A stretch of 64,000 nt of DNA from Polyangiaceae bacterium (GTDB lineage Bacteria; Myxococcota_A; Polyangia; Polyangiales; Polyangiaceae). The DNA is taken from the NCBI GenBank assembly GCA_025936045.1, contig JAICUB010000026.1, forward strand, positions 29,719-93,718, read 5' to 3'. Below are positions 17,764-26,346 of the stretch, piece by piece. The number at the start of each line of letters is the position of its first letter. Position 1 is the first letter of the stretch. The notes under the pieces were generated by a model. That model was not told the DNA's origin and did not search any database. It saw only the letters and a program-made list of their open reading frames with translations. Both the position numbers and the translations under genes were made by a program.

Positions 17764-18891
17764 TCACCTGAGCTTCAAGGAGGAGAGCGCAACGAGCGCC
17801 AACAAGACCGAGATGATCCAGAAGCGGACGATGATGCGCGGCTCGGGCCAGCCCTTCTTTTCGTAGTGATGGTGGATCGGCGCCATCAAGAAGACGCGCT
17901 TCCTGAAGAGCTTGAAGGAGATCACCTGCGTGATGACGCTCGCCGCCTCGATCGTGAAGATTCCGCCCAAAATCAGCGCCAAGAGCTCGGTCTTGGTGAT
18001 CACGGCGCACATGCCGAGCCCGCCGCCGAGCGAGAGCGAGCCCACGTCCCCCATGAACACCTGAGCCGGATAGGTGTTGTACCAGAGAAAGCCGATGCCC
18101 GCGCCGACCACGGCCGCGCCGTACACCGTGAGCTCCACCATCTCCGGGAAACCCGCGACATCGAGATACGTCGCGAGCGGCCGCCCGAACAGCACCGAGC
18201 CTGCGACGTACGCCCAGAGCGAGTAGGTGCCCGCGTTGATCACGACGGGACCGATCGCGAGCCCGTCGAGCCCGTCGGTGAGGTTCACGGCGTTGCTCAT
18301 GAACACGACGAACACGAGCGCCAACACGGCGTAGAGCACGAGCGGCAGTGACACCGGGTGCTTCTCGAACGCCAGAAACGGCACGGACAGCCGCGTCCGC
18401 ATCTCGAGCCACTGCGCCGGCAGCCCCTCGTGCGTCAAAAAGAGGTACGCGATGGCGGCGCCCCCGATGCCGAACTGGCCGACGAGTTTGTAACGCCCGG
18501 CGAGGCCGCGAGAGCTCACGGCCTGGATTTTGAGCCGATCATCGAGGTACCCGACCGCGCCGTAGCCCGCGGTGACCGCGGCGGTCGCGATCACGAAGAC
18601 GTTCCTCACGTCGGCCCAGAGCATGGTCGGAACGAGCACGCTGAGCAGGATGAGAGCGCCGCCCATGGTGGGGGTGCCCTTCTTCGCGAAGTGCGTCGCG
18701 GGCCCTTCTTCCCGAATGATCTGGCTGATCTGCTTGCCGCGGAGCTTGGCGATGAACCACGGCGCGACCAAAAACGAGACGATCATGGCCGTGAGCGCGG
18801 ACATGATCGCGCGGAACGACGGGTAGCGGAGCACGTTGAGCCAGCCGAGGCCCGTGACGTGCCGCAACGGGTAGAGGAGCTCGTAGATCAC
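17764..18891 (-). CDS. mraY: Phospho-N-acetylmuramoyl-pentapeptide transferase MraY
   Basis: The ten-helix enzyme that links UDP-MurNAc-pentapeptide phosphate to undecaprenyl phosphate, making lipid I; 375 residues. KGTPTMGG, YLDDRLK, NLTDGLDGLA, MGDVGSLSLGG and HHHYEKKGWPEPRI are all present in order. The start overlaps the end of murF by four bases. Confidence 0.98.
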   Translation of the reverse strand: MIYELLYPLRHVTGLGWLNVLRYPSFRAIMSALTAMIVSFLVAPWFIAKLRGKQISQIIREEGPATHFAKKGTPTMGGALILLSVLVPTMLWADVRNVFVIATAAVTAGYGAVGYLDDRLKIQAVSSRGLAGRYKLVGQFGIGGAAIAYLFLTHEGLPAQWLEMRTRLSVPFLAFEKHPVSLPLVLYAVLALVFVVFMSNAVNLTDGLDGLAIGPVVINAGTYSLWAYVAGSVLFGRPLATYLDVAGFPEMVELTVYGAAVVGAGIGFLWYNTYPAQVFMGDVGSLSLGGGLGMCAVITKTELLALILGGIFTIEAASVITQVISFKLFRKRVFLMAPIHHHYEKKGWPEPRIIVRFWIISVLLALVALSSLKLR

Positions 18892-20312
18892 GCCGGCCCC
18901 CTCCCGAGCAAGCCCTGCACGACGCGCTCGGCGCGCACGCCGCGCGACGCCTTGACGAGCACGACGTCGCCCGGACGCACCCGCGCGCGTGCCGCGGCGA
19001 GCGCCGCCTCCGCGTCCGCGGTGAAAATGCTCCGGACACCCGCGCTCTGCGCGGGGTCGACGTAAAGGCGCGCGTCGCCGGAGACCGCGATGAGCTCCGC
19101 GGCGCCGCTCGTCGCGACGGCCGCGCCGAGCCGCGCGTGCTCGCGCGCGGAGAGCGAACCGAGCTCGCGCATCTCGCCGAGCACGAGCACGAGCCGCGCG
19201 CCGCGATCCCGCGCCACCTCGCCGGCCGTCTTGAGGGAGGCGACGGCACTCGCGGGATTCGCGTTGTACGCGTCGTCGAGCACGACCGTACCGTCGGCGA
19301 GCTCGTGCGCTTCGAGTCGCCCCGGCTCGCCTGCGCGCGACAGAGCTTGCGAGACGCGCTCGGCGTCGGGCACGCTCACTCCGAGCGCCTGCGCGACGCC
19401 GACGGCCGCGAGCGCGGCATACACGCCCGCTTCGCCGAGCAACCCGAGCTCCAGCTCGAGCTCACCGCCGGAGCCGCGAAGGGTCACGCGCTGACGTCTC
19501 ACTCCCGCCGCGGTTCGGCTCACGCAACGCACGTCTGCCCCCTCGCCGAAGCCGTAACGAACGCGCCGCCCGGCGGCAGCGCGCTCGAGCTGGCGCGCGA
19601 CGCGGGCGTCGTCCGCGTTACCGACGGCGGCTCCGTCCGGGCGGAGTCCCGCGAAGAGCGCGCCCTCTTCGCGCTCGATCGCGTCGAGGTCGCCGAGTCC
19701 CTCGCTGTGCTCGACACCGACCAGCGTGAGCACGCCCGCGTCGGGCGCCGCGATCGCAGTGAGCATGGCGACCTCGCCGGTCACGTTCGTGCCGATCTCG
19801 ACCACGGCGAAGCGGTGGTGCGCCTCGAGTCCGAGCAACACGAGCGGCACGCCGATCGCGTTGTTCAAGTTGCCTTGCGTCTGATGCACGCCGCCGGGCG
19901 CCGCGAGCTCGAGCAGCGCGCCCACGCTGCCACGCGTCGTGGTCTTGCCCGCCGAGCCGGCGATGCCGACGACTTTGGTCGCGAAGCGCCGGCGGTGAAC
20001 CCCCGCGAGAGCACCGAGCGCCGCCAGCGTCGAGCCGACACGCACGACCGGCGCGCCGATGTCGCCTACGTCCCGCTCCGCAACGACCGCCGCCGCGCCC
20101 TTCGCCACGGCGTCACGCGCGAACGCGTGTCCGTCGAAGCGCTCGCCGGAGAGCGCGACGAAGAGCTTACCGGCGAGCGCCGCGCGGCTGTCCGTATGCA
20201 CTCCGCCGACGGCGAGCTTCGAATCGGCTCCCGGCGGCATCCTTGCGCCCGTCGCCTGCGCGACCTCACCGAGCGTGAAACGCGCCCGATTTTCGGGCAA
20301 CGCGCTCGCCAT
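18888..20312 (-). CDS. murF: UDP-MurNAc-tripeptide--D-Ala-D-Ala ligase MurF
   Basis: A Mur ligase of 474 residues adding D-Ala-D-Ala to the tripeptide precursor. The three-domain layout is clear: N-terminal GGVHTDSRAALAGKLFVAL, the ATP loop GIAGSAGKTTTRG, and a C-terminal domain with LVKASRGVRAERVVQGL. Its start overlaps the last base of murE's stop. The D-Ala-D-Ala ligase (ddl) that feeds it must be encoded elsewhere. Confidence 0.96.
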   Translation of the reverse strand: MASALPENRARFTLGEVAQATGARMPPGADSKLAVGGVHTDSRAALAGKLFVALSGERFDGHAFARDAVAKGAAAVVAERDVGDIGAPVVRVGSTLAALGALAGVHRRRFATKVVGIAGSAGKTTTRGSVGALLELAAPGGVHQTQGNLNNAIGVPLVLLGLEAHHRFAVVEIGTNVTGEVAMLTAIAAPDAGVLTLVGVEHSEGLGDLDAIEREEGALFAGLRPDGAAVGNADDARVARQLERAAAGRRVRYGFGEGADVRCVSRTAAGVRRQRVTLRGSGGELELELGLLGEAGVYAALAAVGVAQALGVSVPDAERVSQALSRAGEPGRLEAHELADGTVVLDDAYNANPASAVASLKTAGEVARDRGARLVLVLGEMRELGSLSAREHARLGAAVATSGAAELIAVSGDARLYVDPAQSAGVRSIFTADAEAALAAARARVRPGDVVLVKASRGVRAERVVQGLLGRGPA

Positions 20313-21832
20313 CAGACCGCCCTCCCCGCCCGCCGCAAGGCGAGCACGCGACGCGCCTCGAGGCGATCGTCGAACGGGCGGCGCTCGTCACCGACGAGCT
20401 GGTACGGCTCGTGGCCCTTGCCCGCGATGAGCACGCTGTCGCCGGGTTTTGCTTCGAGCACGGAGCGCTCAATCGCGCGCGCTCGGTCGAGCTCGATTTC
20501 GTAACGCGCCGGCCCTTCTTCGAGGCCCGCTGCGACCTCGCGCGCGATCGCCGCCGGCTGCTCGCTCCGCGGGTTGTCGCTCGTCAGGATGGCCCGGTCG
20601 GCGCCGACGGCCACCGCAGCTCCCATCTTGGGTCGCTTGTTCGGGTCGCGATCGCCGCCGCAGCCGAACACGCACACGACCTCGCCCCGCGTGATCCGCC
20701 GGACGGCGCCGAGCACGCGCGCGAGCGCGTCCGGGGTGTGCGCATAGTCCACGAACACGCGGATGTCGTCGGCGTCTTCGTCACAGCGCTCGAGCCGGCC
20801 CGGGACCGGTGGCGCTGAACCGAGTGCCCGCGCCGCGGCGGCCGGCTCGTAGCCGAGCTCGACGAGCACGCCGAGCGCCGTCAGCAAATTTTCGAGGTTG
20901 TGCTCGCCCGTGAGCCGCGATTCGAGGTGCACGACGCCGTCGGGAGTCGTCACTTCCGCGCGGATCCCGAGGGCATCGATCGTGCTTGCGAGCGACCTCA
21001 ACCCGGCGTCGGCGGAGCGTCCCGTCGTCGTCACGCGACCGCGCGCGCGCCCGGCGAGCCAGACGCCGAAGTCTCCGTCGATGGCGACCACCGACGCCTC
21101 GGGCCGGAGCTCGGTAAAAAGGCGAGCCTTGGCGGCGCCGTAGTCGGCGAGCGACGCGTAAAAATCGAGGTGGTCTTGCGTGAGGTTCGTGAAGGCGGCG
21201 ACGCGGAAATGGAGGGCGTCCACGCGCGCGAGCGAGAGCGCGTGGCTCGAAACCTCCATGACGAAATGCGTACCGCCCGCGCCCGCGACGCTCGCGAGCG
21301 AGCGCGAGAGGTCGTCGGCCTCCGGCGTCGTCAGGCCGCCCTCGGTCCGTTCGGCCTCGAACGAAAAGCCGAGCGTACCGAGACGCGCCGGACGAGCGCC
21401 GAGCTCCCTGAGCGCGTGCTCGACGAGGACGGTCGTCGTGGTCTTGCCGTTGGTGCCGGTGATGCCGACGACGGCGAGCTTCTTGCTGGGCGCGCCGTAC
21501 ACGCGCTCGGCGGCGTGCGCCAATGCGGCGCGCACGTCGCGCACCTCGAGCACGGGCACGCCGAACACCTTCGCGTCCGCGCCGTGCTCGACGAGCAGCG
21601 CGGCCGCCCCGCGCTTGAGCGCATCCGCGACGAAATCCAAGCCCTTCGAGCGTTCACCCGAGCGCGCGACGAAGAGGTCGCCGGGTTCGACGCGGCGCGA
21701 GTCGTGACGCACGCCCGACACGCGCACCGAGCCGTCCCCCTCGAGGCGCGGAGCGAACGGCGCGAGCGCGAGACCCACGTCGAGCAGGCTCACTTCCGCC
21801 TGCGCGGGCAGCGTGATTCCGAGCTTCGTCAT
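20312..21832 (-). CDS. murE: UDP-MurNAc-tripeptide synthetase MurE, diaminopimelate type
   Basis: A Mur ligase of 506 residues adding the third amino acid of the stem peptide. The ATP loop is VGITGTNGKTTTT. DNPR at 419-422 is the motif that selects meso-diaminopimelate over lysine, so the peptidoglycan is expected to be the DAP type usual in Gram-negative cells. ATG 21832 overlaps the ftsI stop (ATGA); the open frame continues upstream only within ftsI. Confidence 0.97.
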   Translation of the reverse strand: MTKLGITLPAQAEVSLLDVGLALAPFAPRLEGDGSVRVSGVRHDSRRVEPGDLFVARSGERSKGLDFVADALKRGAAALLVEHGADAKVFGVPVLEVRDVRAALAHAAERVYGAPSKKLAVVGITGTNGKTTTTVLVEHALRELGARPARLGTLGFSFEAERTEGGLTTPEADDLSRSLASVAGAGGTHFVMEVSSHALSLARVDALHFRVAAFTNLTQDHLDFYASLADYGAAKARLFTELRPEASVVAIDGDFGVWLAGRARGRVTTTGRSADAGLRSLASTIDALGIRAEVTTPDGVVHLESRLTGEHNLENLLTALGVLVELGYEPAAAARALGSAPPVPGRLERCDEDADDIRVFVDYAHTPDALARVLGAVRRITRGEVVCVFGCGGDRDPNKRPKMGAAVAVGADRAILTSDNPRSEQPAAIAREVAAGLEEGPARYEIELDRARAIERSVLEAKPGDSVLIAGKGHEPYQLVGDERRPFDDRLEARRVLALRRAGRAV

Positions 21833-23904
21833 GAGGCGGGCTCGAATACGAGGGAGAGCTCCTGCCCCTTGTCCATCACCATGCCGGGCGCGGGCGTCTG
21901 ACCGACGAGCAAGCCCGAGCCCGAGAAGCGCGGCGTGACGCCGAGCTCGAACGAGCGCTTCATCGCCTCGCGCGCGGGCCAGCCGGTCATGTCCGGAACG
22001 CGCACCTTGCCCGCTGGGACGGGACCGGTCGCGACGGCCCCCTCCTGGATCGCGGGGCGCTTGCCCTGAGAGCGCCTGATCGCCTCCATCGCGGCGTTCG
22101 CCGGATCGGGGCTGTGCGCGAGCACCGACACGTCGGCGTGCTCCTTGACCCGCGGGACCAAACCGCGGAGCTCGAGCGCGGCTTCCGCGACGCGGCGAAA
22201 CACCGGCGCTGCCACCGCACCGCCCGCATGCTCCACCATCGGCTCGTCGATCGTCACCGCGATGGCGATGACCGGCTTCTCCGCGGGCACGAAACCCACG
22301 AACGAGGCGACGAACCGATCGAGCGAGTAGCGCGACGAGCCCGGCTCGGCTTTTTGCGCGGTGGCCGTCTTGCCCGCGACGCGATAGCCGTTGATGGCAG
22401 CTTCGACGCCGGTGCCCTCGCCCTCGGTGACGGCCACGAGCAGCTCGGCGACGCTGCGCGCGACGTGCTCGGGGATCACGCGGCGGCGGACGTGGGGCGC
22501 CGTCTCGCGCACGAGCTCGCCGTTGGCGGTCACCACCTTCTTCACCAAGATGGGATCCATGAGCTCGCCGCCGTTGGCGACCGCCGACGCGGCCATCGCG
22601 AGCTGCATGTTGGTGACGCCGATACCGTGGCCGAAGGCCGCGGACGCGGTCTCGACCGGCACCCAGGGGCGCCCCTTCGGTCGGAGCGTTCCGCCTGCCT
22701 CGCCCGGCACGCCCACGCCCGTCTCCTCGCCGAAACCGAAGCGCCGGAACGCCTCGTAGAGCTTGTCGCCGCCGAGCCCGAGGCCCATCTTCGCGGCGCA
22801 GATGTTCGAGGAGAGCGCGAGCACCTGCGAGATCGTCAGCCACTCCGAGGGGTGAGTGTCGTGGATGATGACGTTGTCTACCGCCATGCTGCCCTTCTCG
22901 CAGTAGAGCTTGTCCGTCGGCTTGATGCTGCCGGCGGCCAGGGCGGCGGAAACCGTGAAAATCTTGGTGGTCGAGCCGGGCTCGAACACGTCGGAGGTCG
23001 CGTGCATGCGCCGGGCCTCGGGCGCGCTCTCCGAATAGTCGTTGGGATTGAAACTCGGGAAGCTCGCGAGCGCGAGGATCTCGCCCGTGGTGGGGTCGAC
23101 CGCGACGACCGAGCCGCTCGCTGCTTCGAAGGTGCGCACCGCCGCCTGGAGCTCGTGCTCCGCGACGTGCTGGAGTCCCTGGTCGATGCTCAGGGTCACG
23201 CTGTGACCGGCGAGCGCGCGCTCGTCCTGCGCGCCTTCGGAGAAGAGCAGCCGCCCCGAGCGATCGCGCAAGCCACGCAGCTCCTCGACGCGCCCGGCGA
23301 GCTCGTCGTTCAGCGCGTACTCGAGGCCGTCCTTACCTTCGCCGTCCGGCGCCACGAAGCCGAGCAGCGCCCCGGCGAGCTCGCGGCGCGGGTAGTAACG
23401 GCGACCCTCGCCTTCGACGACGATGCCGTGGAGCGGCTCCTGGCCGTCCTCGCCGCTCGCGAGCTTGCGGACGCCGTCCGCCTCCTCCGCCGTGAGCTGG
23501 CGTTTGAGCCACGCGAAGCGGCGCTTGGACAGGATCTTGCGTTCGATCGGCGCCGGGTCGAGGCTCAAAACGGCGCCGATGCGGTTCGCCGCCTCGCGCG
23601 CGACGAGCGGGATCTTCTGGGGGACGACGCCGCGCAAGAGCTCGACCGCGTCGAGGCTCGCGCTCGGCACCTCGACGCTCACGGCGAGCGCGTCGCCGTT
23701 GCGATCGTAGATGGCACCGCGCTTGGGTGCGACGTGCAGGCGCCGCTGCCGCTGCGACTCGGCGATTTCGCGCCATCCCGAGCCGTCCTCGACCATGATC
23801 GAATACGCCGACTGCACGACGAGCCCCATACCGAGGGCGAGCACGCCGCACAGGAGTCCCATCCGGACGCGGACCCAGCGCGCGCGTGCCGCCTCGTCGA
23901 TCAT
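21829..23904 (-). CDS. ftsI: Septal penicillin-binding protein (FtsI/PBP3-like) with one PASTA domain
   Basis: A class B transpeptidase of 691 residues that cross-links septal peptidoglycan. It has an N-terminal membrane anchor at about 14-35 and a dimerisation domain starting at RGAIYDRNGDALAVS. The transpeptidase has the SxxK motif in EPGSTTKIF, SSN in ALSSNICAAK and KTA in VAGKTATAQ. The C-terminal 65 residues, VRVPDMTGWPAREAMKRSF onward, form a PASTA domain. PASTA-tailed division PBPs are known in Gram-positive bacteria and in some myxobacteria (SpoVD-like). Confidence 0.95.
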   Translation of the reverse strand: MIDEAARARWVRVRMGLLCGVLALGMGLVVQSAYSIMVEDGSGWREIAESQRQRRLHVAPKRGAIYDRNGDALAVSVEVPSASLDAVELLRGVVPQKIPLVAREAANRIGAVLSLDPAPIERKILSKRRFAWLKRQLTAEEADGVRKLASGEDGQEPLHGIVVEGEGRRYYPRRELAGALLGFVAPDGEGKDGLEYALNDELAGRVEELRGLRDRSGRLLFSEGAQDERALAGHSVTLSIDQGLQHVAEHELQAAVRTFEAASGSVVAVDPTTGEILALASFPSFNPNDYSESAPEARRMHATSDVFEPGSTTKIFTVSAALAAGSIKPTDKLYCEKGSMAVDNVIIHDTHPSEWLTISQVLALSSNICAAKMGLGLGGDKLYEAFRRFGFGEETGVGVPGEAGGTLRPKGRPWVPVETASAAFGHGIGVTNMQLAMAASAVANGGELMDPILVKKVVTANGELVRETAPHVRRRVIPEHVARSVAELLVAVTEGEGTGVEAAINGYRVAGKTATAQKAEPGSSRYSLDRFVASFVGFVPAEKPVIAIAVTIDEPMVEHAGGAVAAPVFRRVAEAALELRGLVPRVKEHADVSVLAHSPDPANAAMEAIRRSQGKRPAIQEGAVATGPVPAGKVRVPDMTGWPAREAMKRSFELGVTPRFSGSGLLVGQTPAPGMVMDKGQELSLVFEPAS

Positions 23905-24260
23905 GGATCTTGCTCCTCGGCGGGTGGCGCGTGGGGGGCGGAGGCGGGCGCGGCGCCCGGCACGCCTTCGGGATCGGCAGGCAACGCACCGGCGGGCAGG
24001 ATGCGATCGGGCGTGGGCTCGCTCATGCCGAGCAGCGTGCGCGCGACGAATTCGACGCGCTCGGGCGTCTTGTGACTCGAAAGCTCGAGCTCGAGCACGC
24101 GCTTCACCTCGCGCAGGCGCGCGATGTGCGCGTGCGTGCGGCCGAGCTCGTAACCGAGCTCCACGGAGCGCACCCGCAGCGAAAGATCGAGCACGAAGGC
24201 CGCCGTCGCGGCCGTCACCGCCAGCGTCCAGAGCACGAGGAAGGTGCGCTCGCTCTTCAC
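23901..24260 (-). CDS. ftsL: Cell division protein FtsL
   Basis: A small bitopic protein of 119 residues with a membrane helix at about 6-25, a short coiled-coil (VELGYELGRTHAHIARLREV) and a Pro/Ala-rich C-terminal tail. GTG 24260 overlaps the rsmH stop (GTGA), and position between rsmH and ftsI is the strongest evidence, since FtsL sequences diverge strongly. A longer in-frame start at 24392 would lie inside rsmH and is rejected. Confidence 0.88.
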   Translation of the reverse strand: MKSERTFLVLWTLAVTAATAAFVLDLSLRVRSVELGYELGRTHAHIARLREVKRVLELELSSHKTPERVEFVARTLLGMSEPTPDRILPAGALPADPEGVPGAAPASAPHAPPAEEQDP

Positions 24261-25195
24261 GCCGGCGGCTCCTCGCCCGGCCCGCTCGGGGGCAGGCGGC
24301 GCGCCGTTCGGAGCTTGGCGCTGCGTGAGCGCAGGTTTTGCTCGACCTCGAGCTCGCTCGGCACCTGCGGTTTCTTGGTCAGCGGCTCCCACTCGTTGCG
24401 CCCGACGAGCTCGCGCTTCACCGCGCGATCCTCGGTCGAGTGAAAGCTGATGAACGCGCAGAGGCCGCCCGAGCGCACGCGCCCGCGCGCGAGCGTGAGG
24501 AGCGCTCGAAGCTCCGGCACCTCACCGTTCACCGCGACCCGCAGCGCTTGAAACGTGCGCGTCGCCGGATCGACGCCGCCGACGCGGCGCGGCCCGACGG
24601 CGCGCACCACGGCGCGGCGCAGGTCGAGCGTGTCGCCGAGGCGATCGGCGGCGAGCGCTTGCTTGATGCAGCGCGCAATGCGACGCGACGCTCGTTCGTC
24701 GCCGAGCTCGAAGATGATGTCGGCGAGCTCTTCCTGCGAGACGCGCTCGATGAGCTCACGCGCCGTCTCGCCGCGCGTCGGGTCCATGCGCATGTCGAGC
24801 GGCCCCGGGACGCGGAAGCTCATGCCGCGCTCGGGATCGGTGAGCTGCTCGGAGCTCACGCCGAGATCCGCGAGCAAGCCGTCCACGCGGCCGAGCCCGC
24901 GCTCGTCGAGCCGGTCGCCGATCTCGGAGAACGCCGCGTGCACCACCTCGGCGCGCTCGCCGAACGGCGCGAGCGCGGCCGTCGCCGCCGCCACCGCGCG
25001 TGGATCGCGATCGAACGCCAACAGCCGCACGCCCGGCAGCGCGCGGAGGAGCGCGCTCGAATGCCCGGCGCCGCCGGCCGTTGCGTCGACGATGACGCCG
25101 CTCGTGAGCTCGCCGAACGCGGCGACCACCTCCCCCGGCATGACGGAGGTGTGAACGAAGGGCGGCTCGCTGTCGCTGCGTGCGGCGGCCATCAT
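24257..25195 (-). CDS. rsmH: 16S rRNA m4C1402 methyltransferase RsmH (MraW)
   Basis: A SAM-dependent methyltransferase of 312 residues that N4-methylates C1402 in the ribosomal decoding centre. HTSVMPGEVV, VDATAGGAGHSSALL and the late CAFISFHSTEDRAVK are family signatures. ATG 25195 overlaps the mraZ stop (ATGA); an upstream ATG would lie inside mraZ. Confidence 0.97.
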   Translation of the reverse strand: MMAAARSDSEPPFVHTSVMPGEVVAAFGELTSGVIVDATAGGAGHSSALLRALPGVRLLAFDRDPRAVAAATAALAPFGERAEVVHAAFSEIGDRLDERGLGRVDGLLADLGVSSEQLTDPERGMSFRVPGPLDMRMDPTRGETARELIERVSQEELADIIFELGDERASRRIARCIKQALAADRLGDTLDLRRAVVRAVGPRRVGGVDPATRTFQALRVAVNGEVPELRALLTLARGRVRSGGLCAFISFHSTEDRAVKRELVGRNEWEPLTKKPQVPSELEVEQNLRSRSAKLRTARRLPPSGPGEEPPA

Positions 25196-25638
25196 AGTTT
25201 GACCTGCTCGAGCGCGGAACGAAGCTCGTTCGCTTCCTCCGGCGTCATCGCGAGCGCCCGATCCCACTCCGCCTTCGACCAGAGCTCGAGCAGTTGCCCC
25301 ATGCCCGCCCACACCGCGTCCTTGTCGAGGCGCGCGCGCTCGCGCAAGGTCGGCGGGATCAGCACGCGACCCGACGCGTCGAGCTCACACTCGACCGCAG
25401 CCGAGACGTACAGTCGGCGAAAGCGCACGCTGCTCCGCCCGAGGCTCGGCAGCTCCATCACTTTCTGCTCGAGCGATTCCCACGCGCGCACCGGGTAGAG
25501 GTGCAAACAGGGATCGAAGACGTCGGGCGCGAGCACGATGCGCTGATCGCCGTTCGCCGCGATGAGCTCGCGAAAGCGCGCGGGCAGGCTGATGCGACCT
25601 TTCGCATCGACGCTGTGCATGAAGTGCCCGCGGAACAT
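25192..25638 (-). CDS. mraZ: Transcriptional regulator MraZ
   Basis: A DNA-binding regulator of the dcw operon, 148 residues, made of two SpoVT/AbrB-like halves: FRGHFMHSVDAKGRISLPARFRE written here in part as DAKGRISLPARF, and ECELDASGRVLIPPTLRE. I choose ATG 25638, which gives the family's conserved MFRG start. A GTG at 25695 would add 19 residues and would place the coding region over the MraZ boxes, so it is unlikely. It is the first gene of the division cluster. Confidence 0.94.
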   Translation of the reverse strand: MFRGHFMHSVDAKGRISLPARFRELIAANGDQRIVLAPDVFDPCLHLYPVRAWESLEQKVMELPSLGRSSVRFRRLYVSAAVECELDASGRVLIPPTLRERARLDKDAVWAGMGQLLELWSKAEWDRALAMTPEEANELRSALEQVKL

Positions 25639-25680
25639 CGGCTCGATTTCGGGTTGGCTTGCCACTGGGTGGGCTGGGTT

Positions 25681-25704
25681 GACACTCAGCCCCACTATTT
25701 CCCA
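25681..25704 (-). promoter_or_regulatory. MraZ-box repeats (autoregulatory operator)
   Basis: Reading the minus strand, TGGG occurs at 25704-25701 and again at 25694-25691, exactly ten bases apart, with a degenerate third copy (TGTC) at 25684-25681. MraZ is known to bind direct TGGG repeats with ten-base periodicity upstream of its own gene. The position, between promoter and ATG, fits autoregulation. Confidence 0.75.
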
Positions 25705-25716
25705 CTGGACCAGCCG

Positions 25717-25746
25717 AACCTACGGGTCGACCGCGTGTCCTGTCAA
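25717..25746 (-). promoter_or_regulatory. Sigma-70-like promoter of the dcw operon
   Basis: A perfect TTGACA at 25746-25741 and TAGGTT at 25722-25717 are 18 bases apart on the minus strand. The MraZ boxes begin 12 bases downstream. It is the most obvious promoter for all thirteen genes from mraZ to ftsZ, since later gaps are very short. Confidence 0.65.
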
Positions 25747-26069
25747 CATTGCGAAGCGCTAAACCATCAGGAAAAACCTTAGGTTCGATGGTGCGCGCGC
25801 AGCCTACATGAACAGGAGATCAGCAACGGGGCGAGACCGTCGCGCGCCGACCTGTCCCACCGGACGGCGGGCGCAAGGTAAGCACCAAGGTGAAGAGCGC
25901 GACGGCGAGAGCGGCGGGAGCAAGAGCGACGAACAGCATGCCGTCCCCCGGAGCAACCCGCGTTCCCGCGGCAAAAGCCGGCAAAATCAGCGACTTAGAG
26001 CGCGTGCTCGCGGGCGCGTGTGGAAACGCGGACACGCGCGCGTGGGCGAGAGCCCGCGCGTGCGCCGGC
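25747..26069. other. Intergenic region, no convincing gene
   Basis: This stretch of about 320 bases lies between the dcw promoter and the end of tatA. A minus-strand open frame of 71 codons at 25820-26035 has one hydrophobic stretch but no recognisable family or ribosome site. I see no RNA gene, repeat or clear terminator. Confidence 0.5.
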
Positions 26070-26273
26070 TCAGCTCTTGGGATCGCGAGGCGGCGACGGC
26101 GGCAGATCCGACAGCACGGCCTTCGGCACGTTCGACAAGTCCCGCTTCACGTCGGACACGGTGCGCATGCCGCGGCCGGCGCTGCGGCCCACCTTCGTCA
26201 GCGTTTTCGGCCCAAAAAGCGCGAGCAACACGATGGCTACCAGGATCCAATGCAGAGGGCTCATCGTTCCCAT
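26070..26273 (-). CDS. tatA: Sec-independent translocase subunit TatA/TatE
   Basis: A small protein of 67 residues with an N-terminal membrane helix (PLHWILVAIVLLALFG), the hinge FGPKTL and a following amphipathic helix and charged tail, the standard TatA layout. It forms the pore of the twin-arginine pathway, which exports folded proteins; the CE15 esterase nearby has a twin-arginine-like signal. ATG 26273 gives the usual MG start; ATG 26264 is an alternative. TatB and TatC are not nearby. Confidence 0.88.
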   Translation of the reverse strand: MGTMSPLHWILVAIVLLALFGPKTLTKVGRSAGRGMRTVSDVKRDLSNVPKAVLSDLPPSPPRDPKS

Positions 26274-26346
26274 GGTCGGCCCGCCGATTATACTCCGCGC
26301 GCGCGTCTCGGCTATCGCCACGAGCGCACCCACTCGCGCTTTTCCG

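Noticed and set aside
16547..18412. A longer form of ftsW reaching into mraY
   Set aside because: The added N-terminal part is an out-of-frame reading of mraY and is not hydrophobic; the family start is at 17761.
25820..26035. A 71-codon minus-strand frame between mraZ and tatA
   Set aside because: One hydrophobic stretch only, no ribosome site and no recognisable family; insufficient to call a gene.
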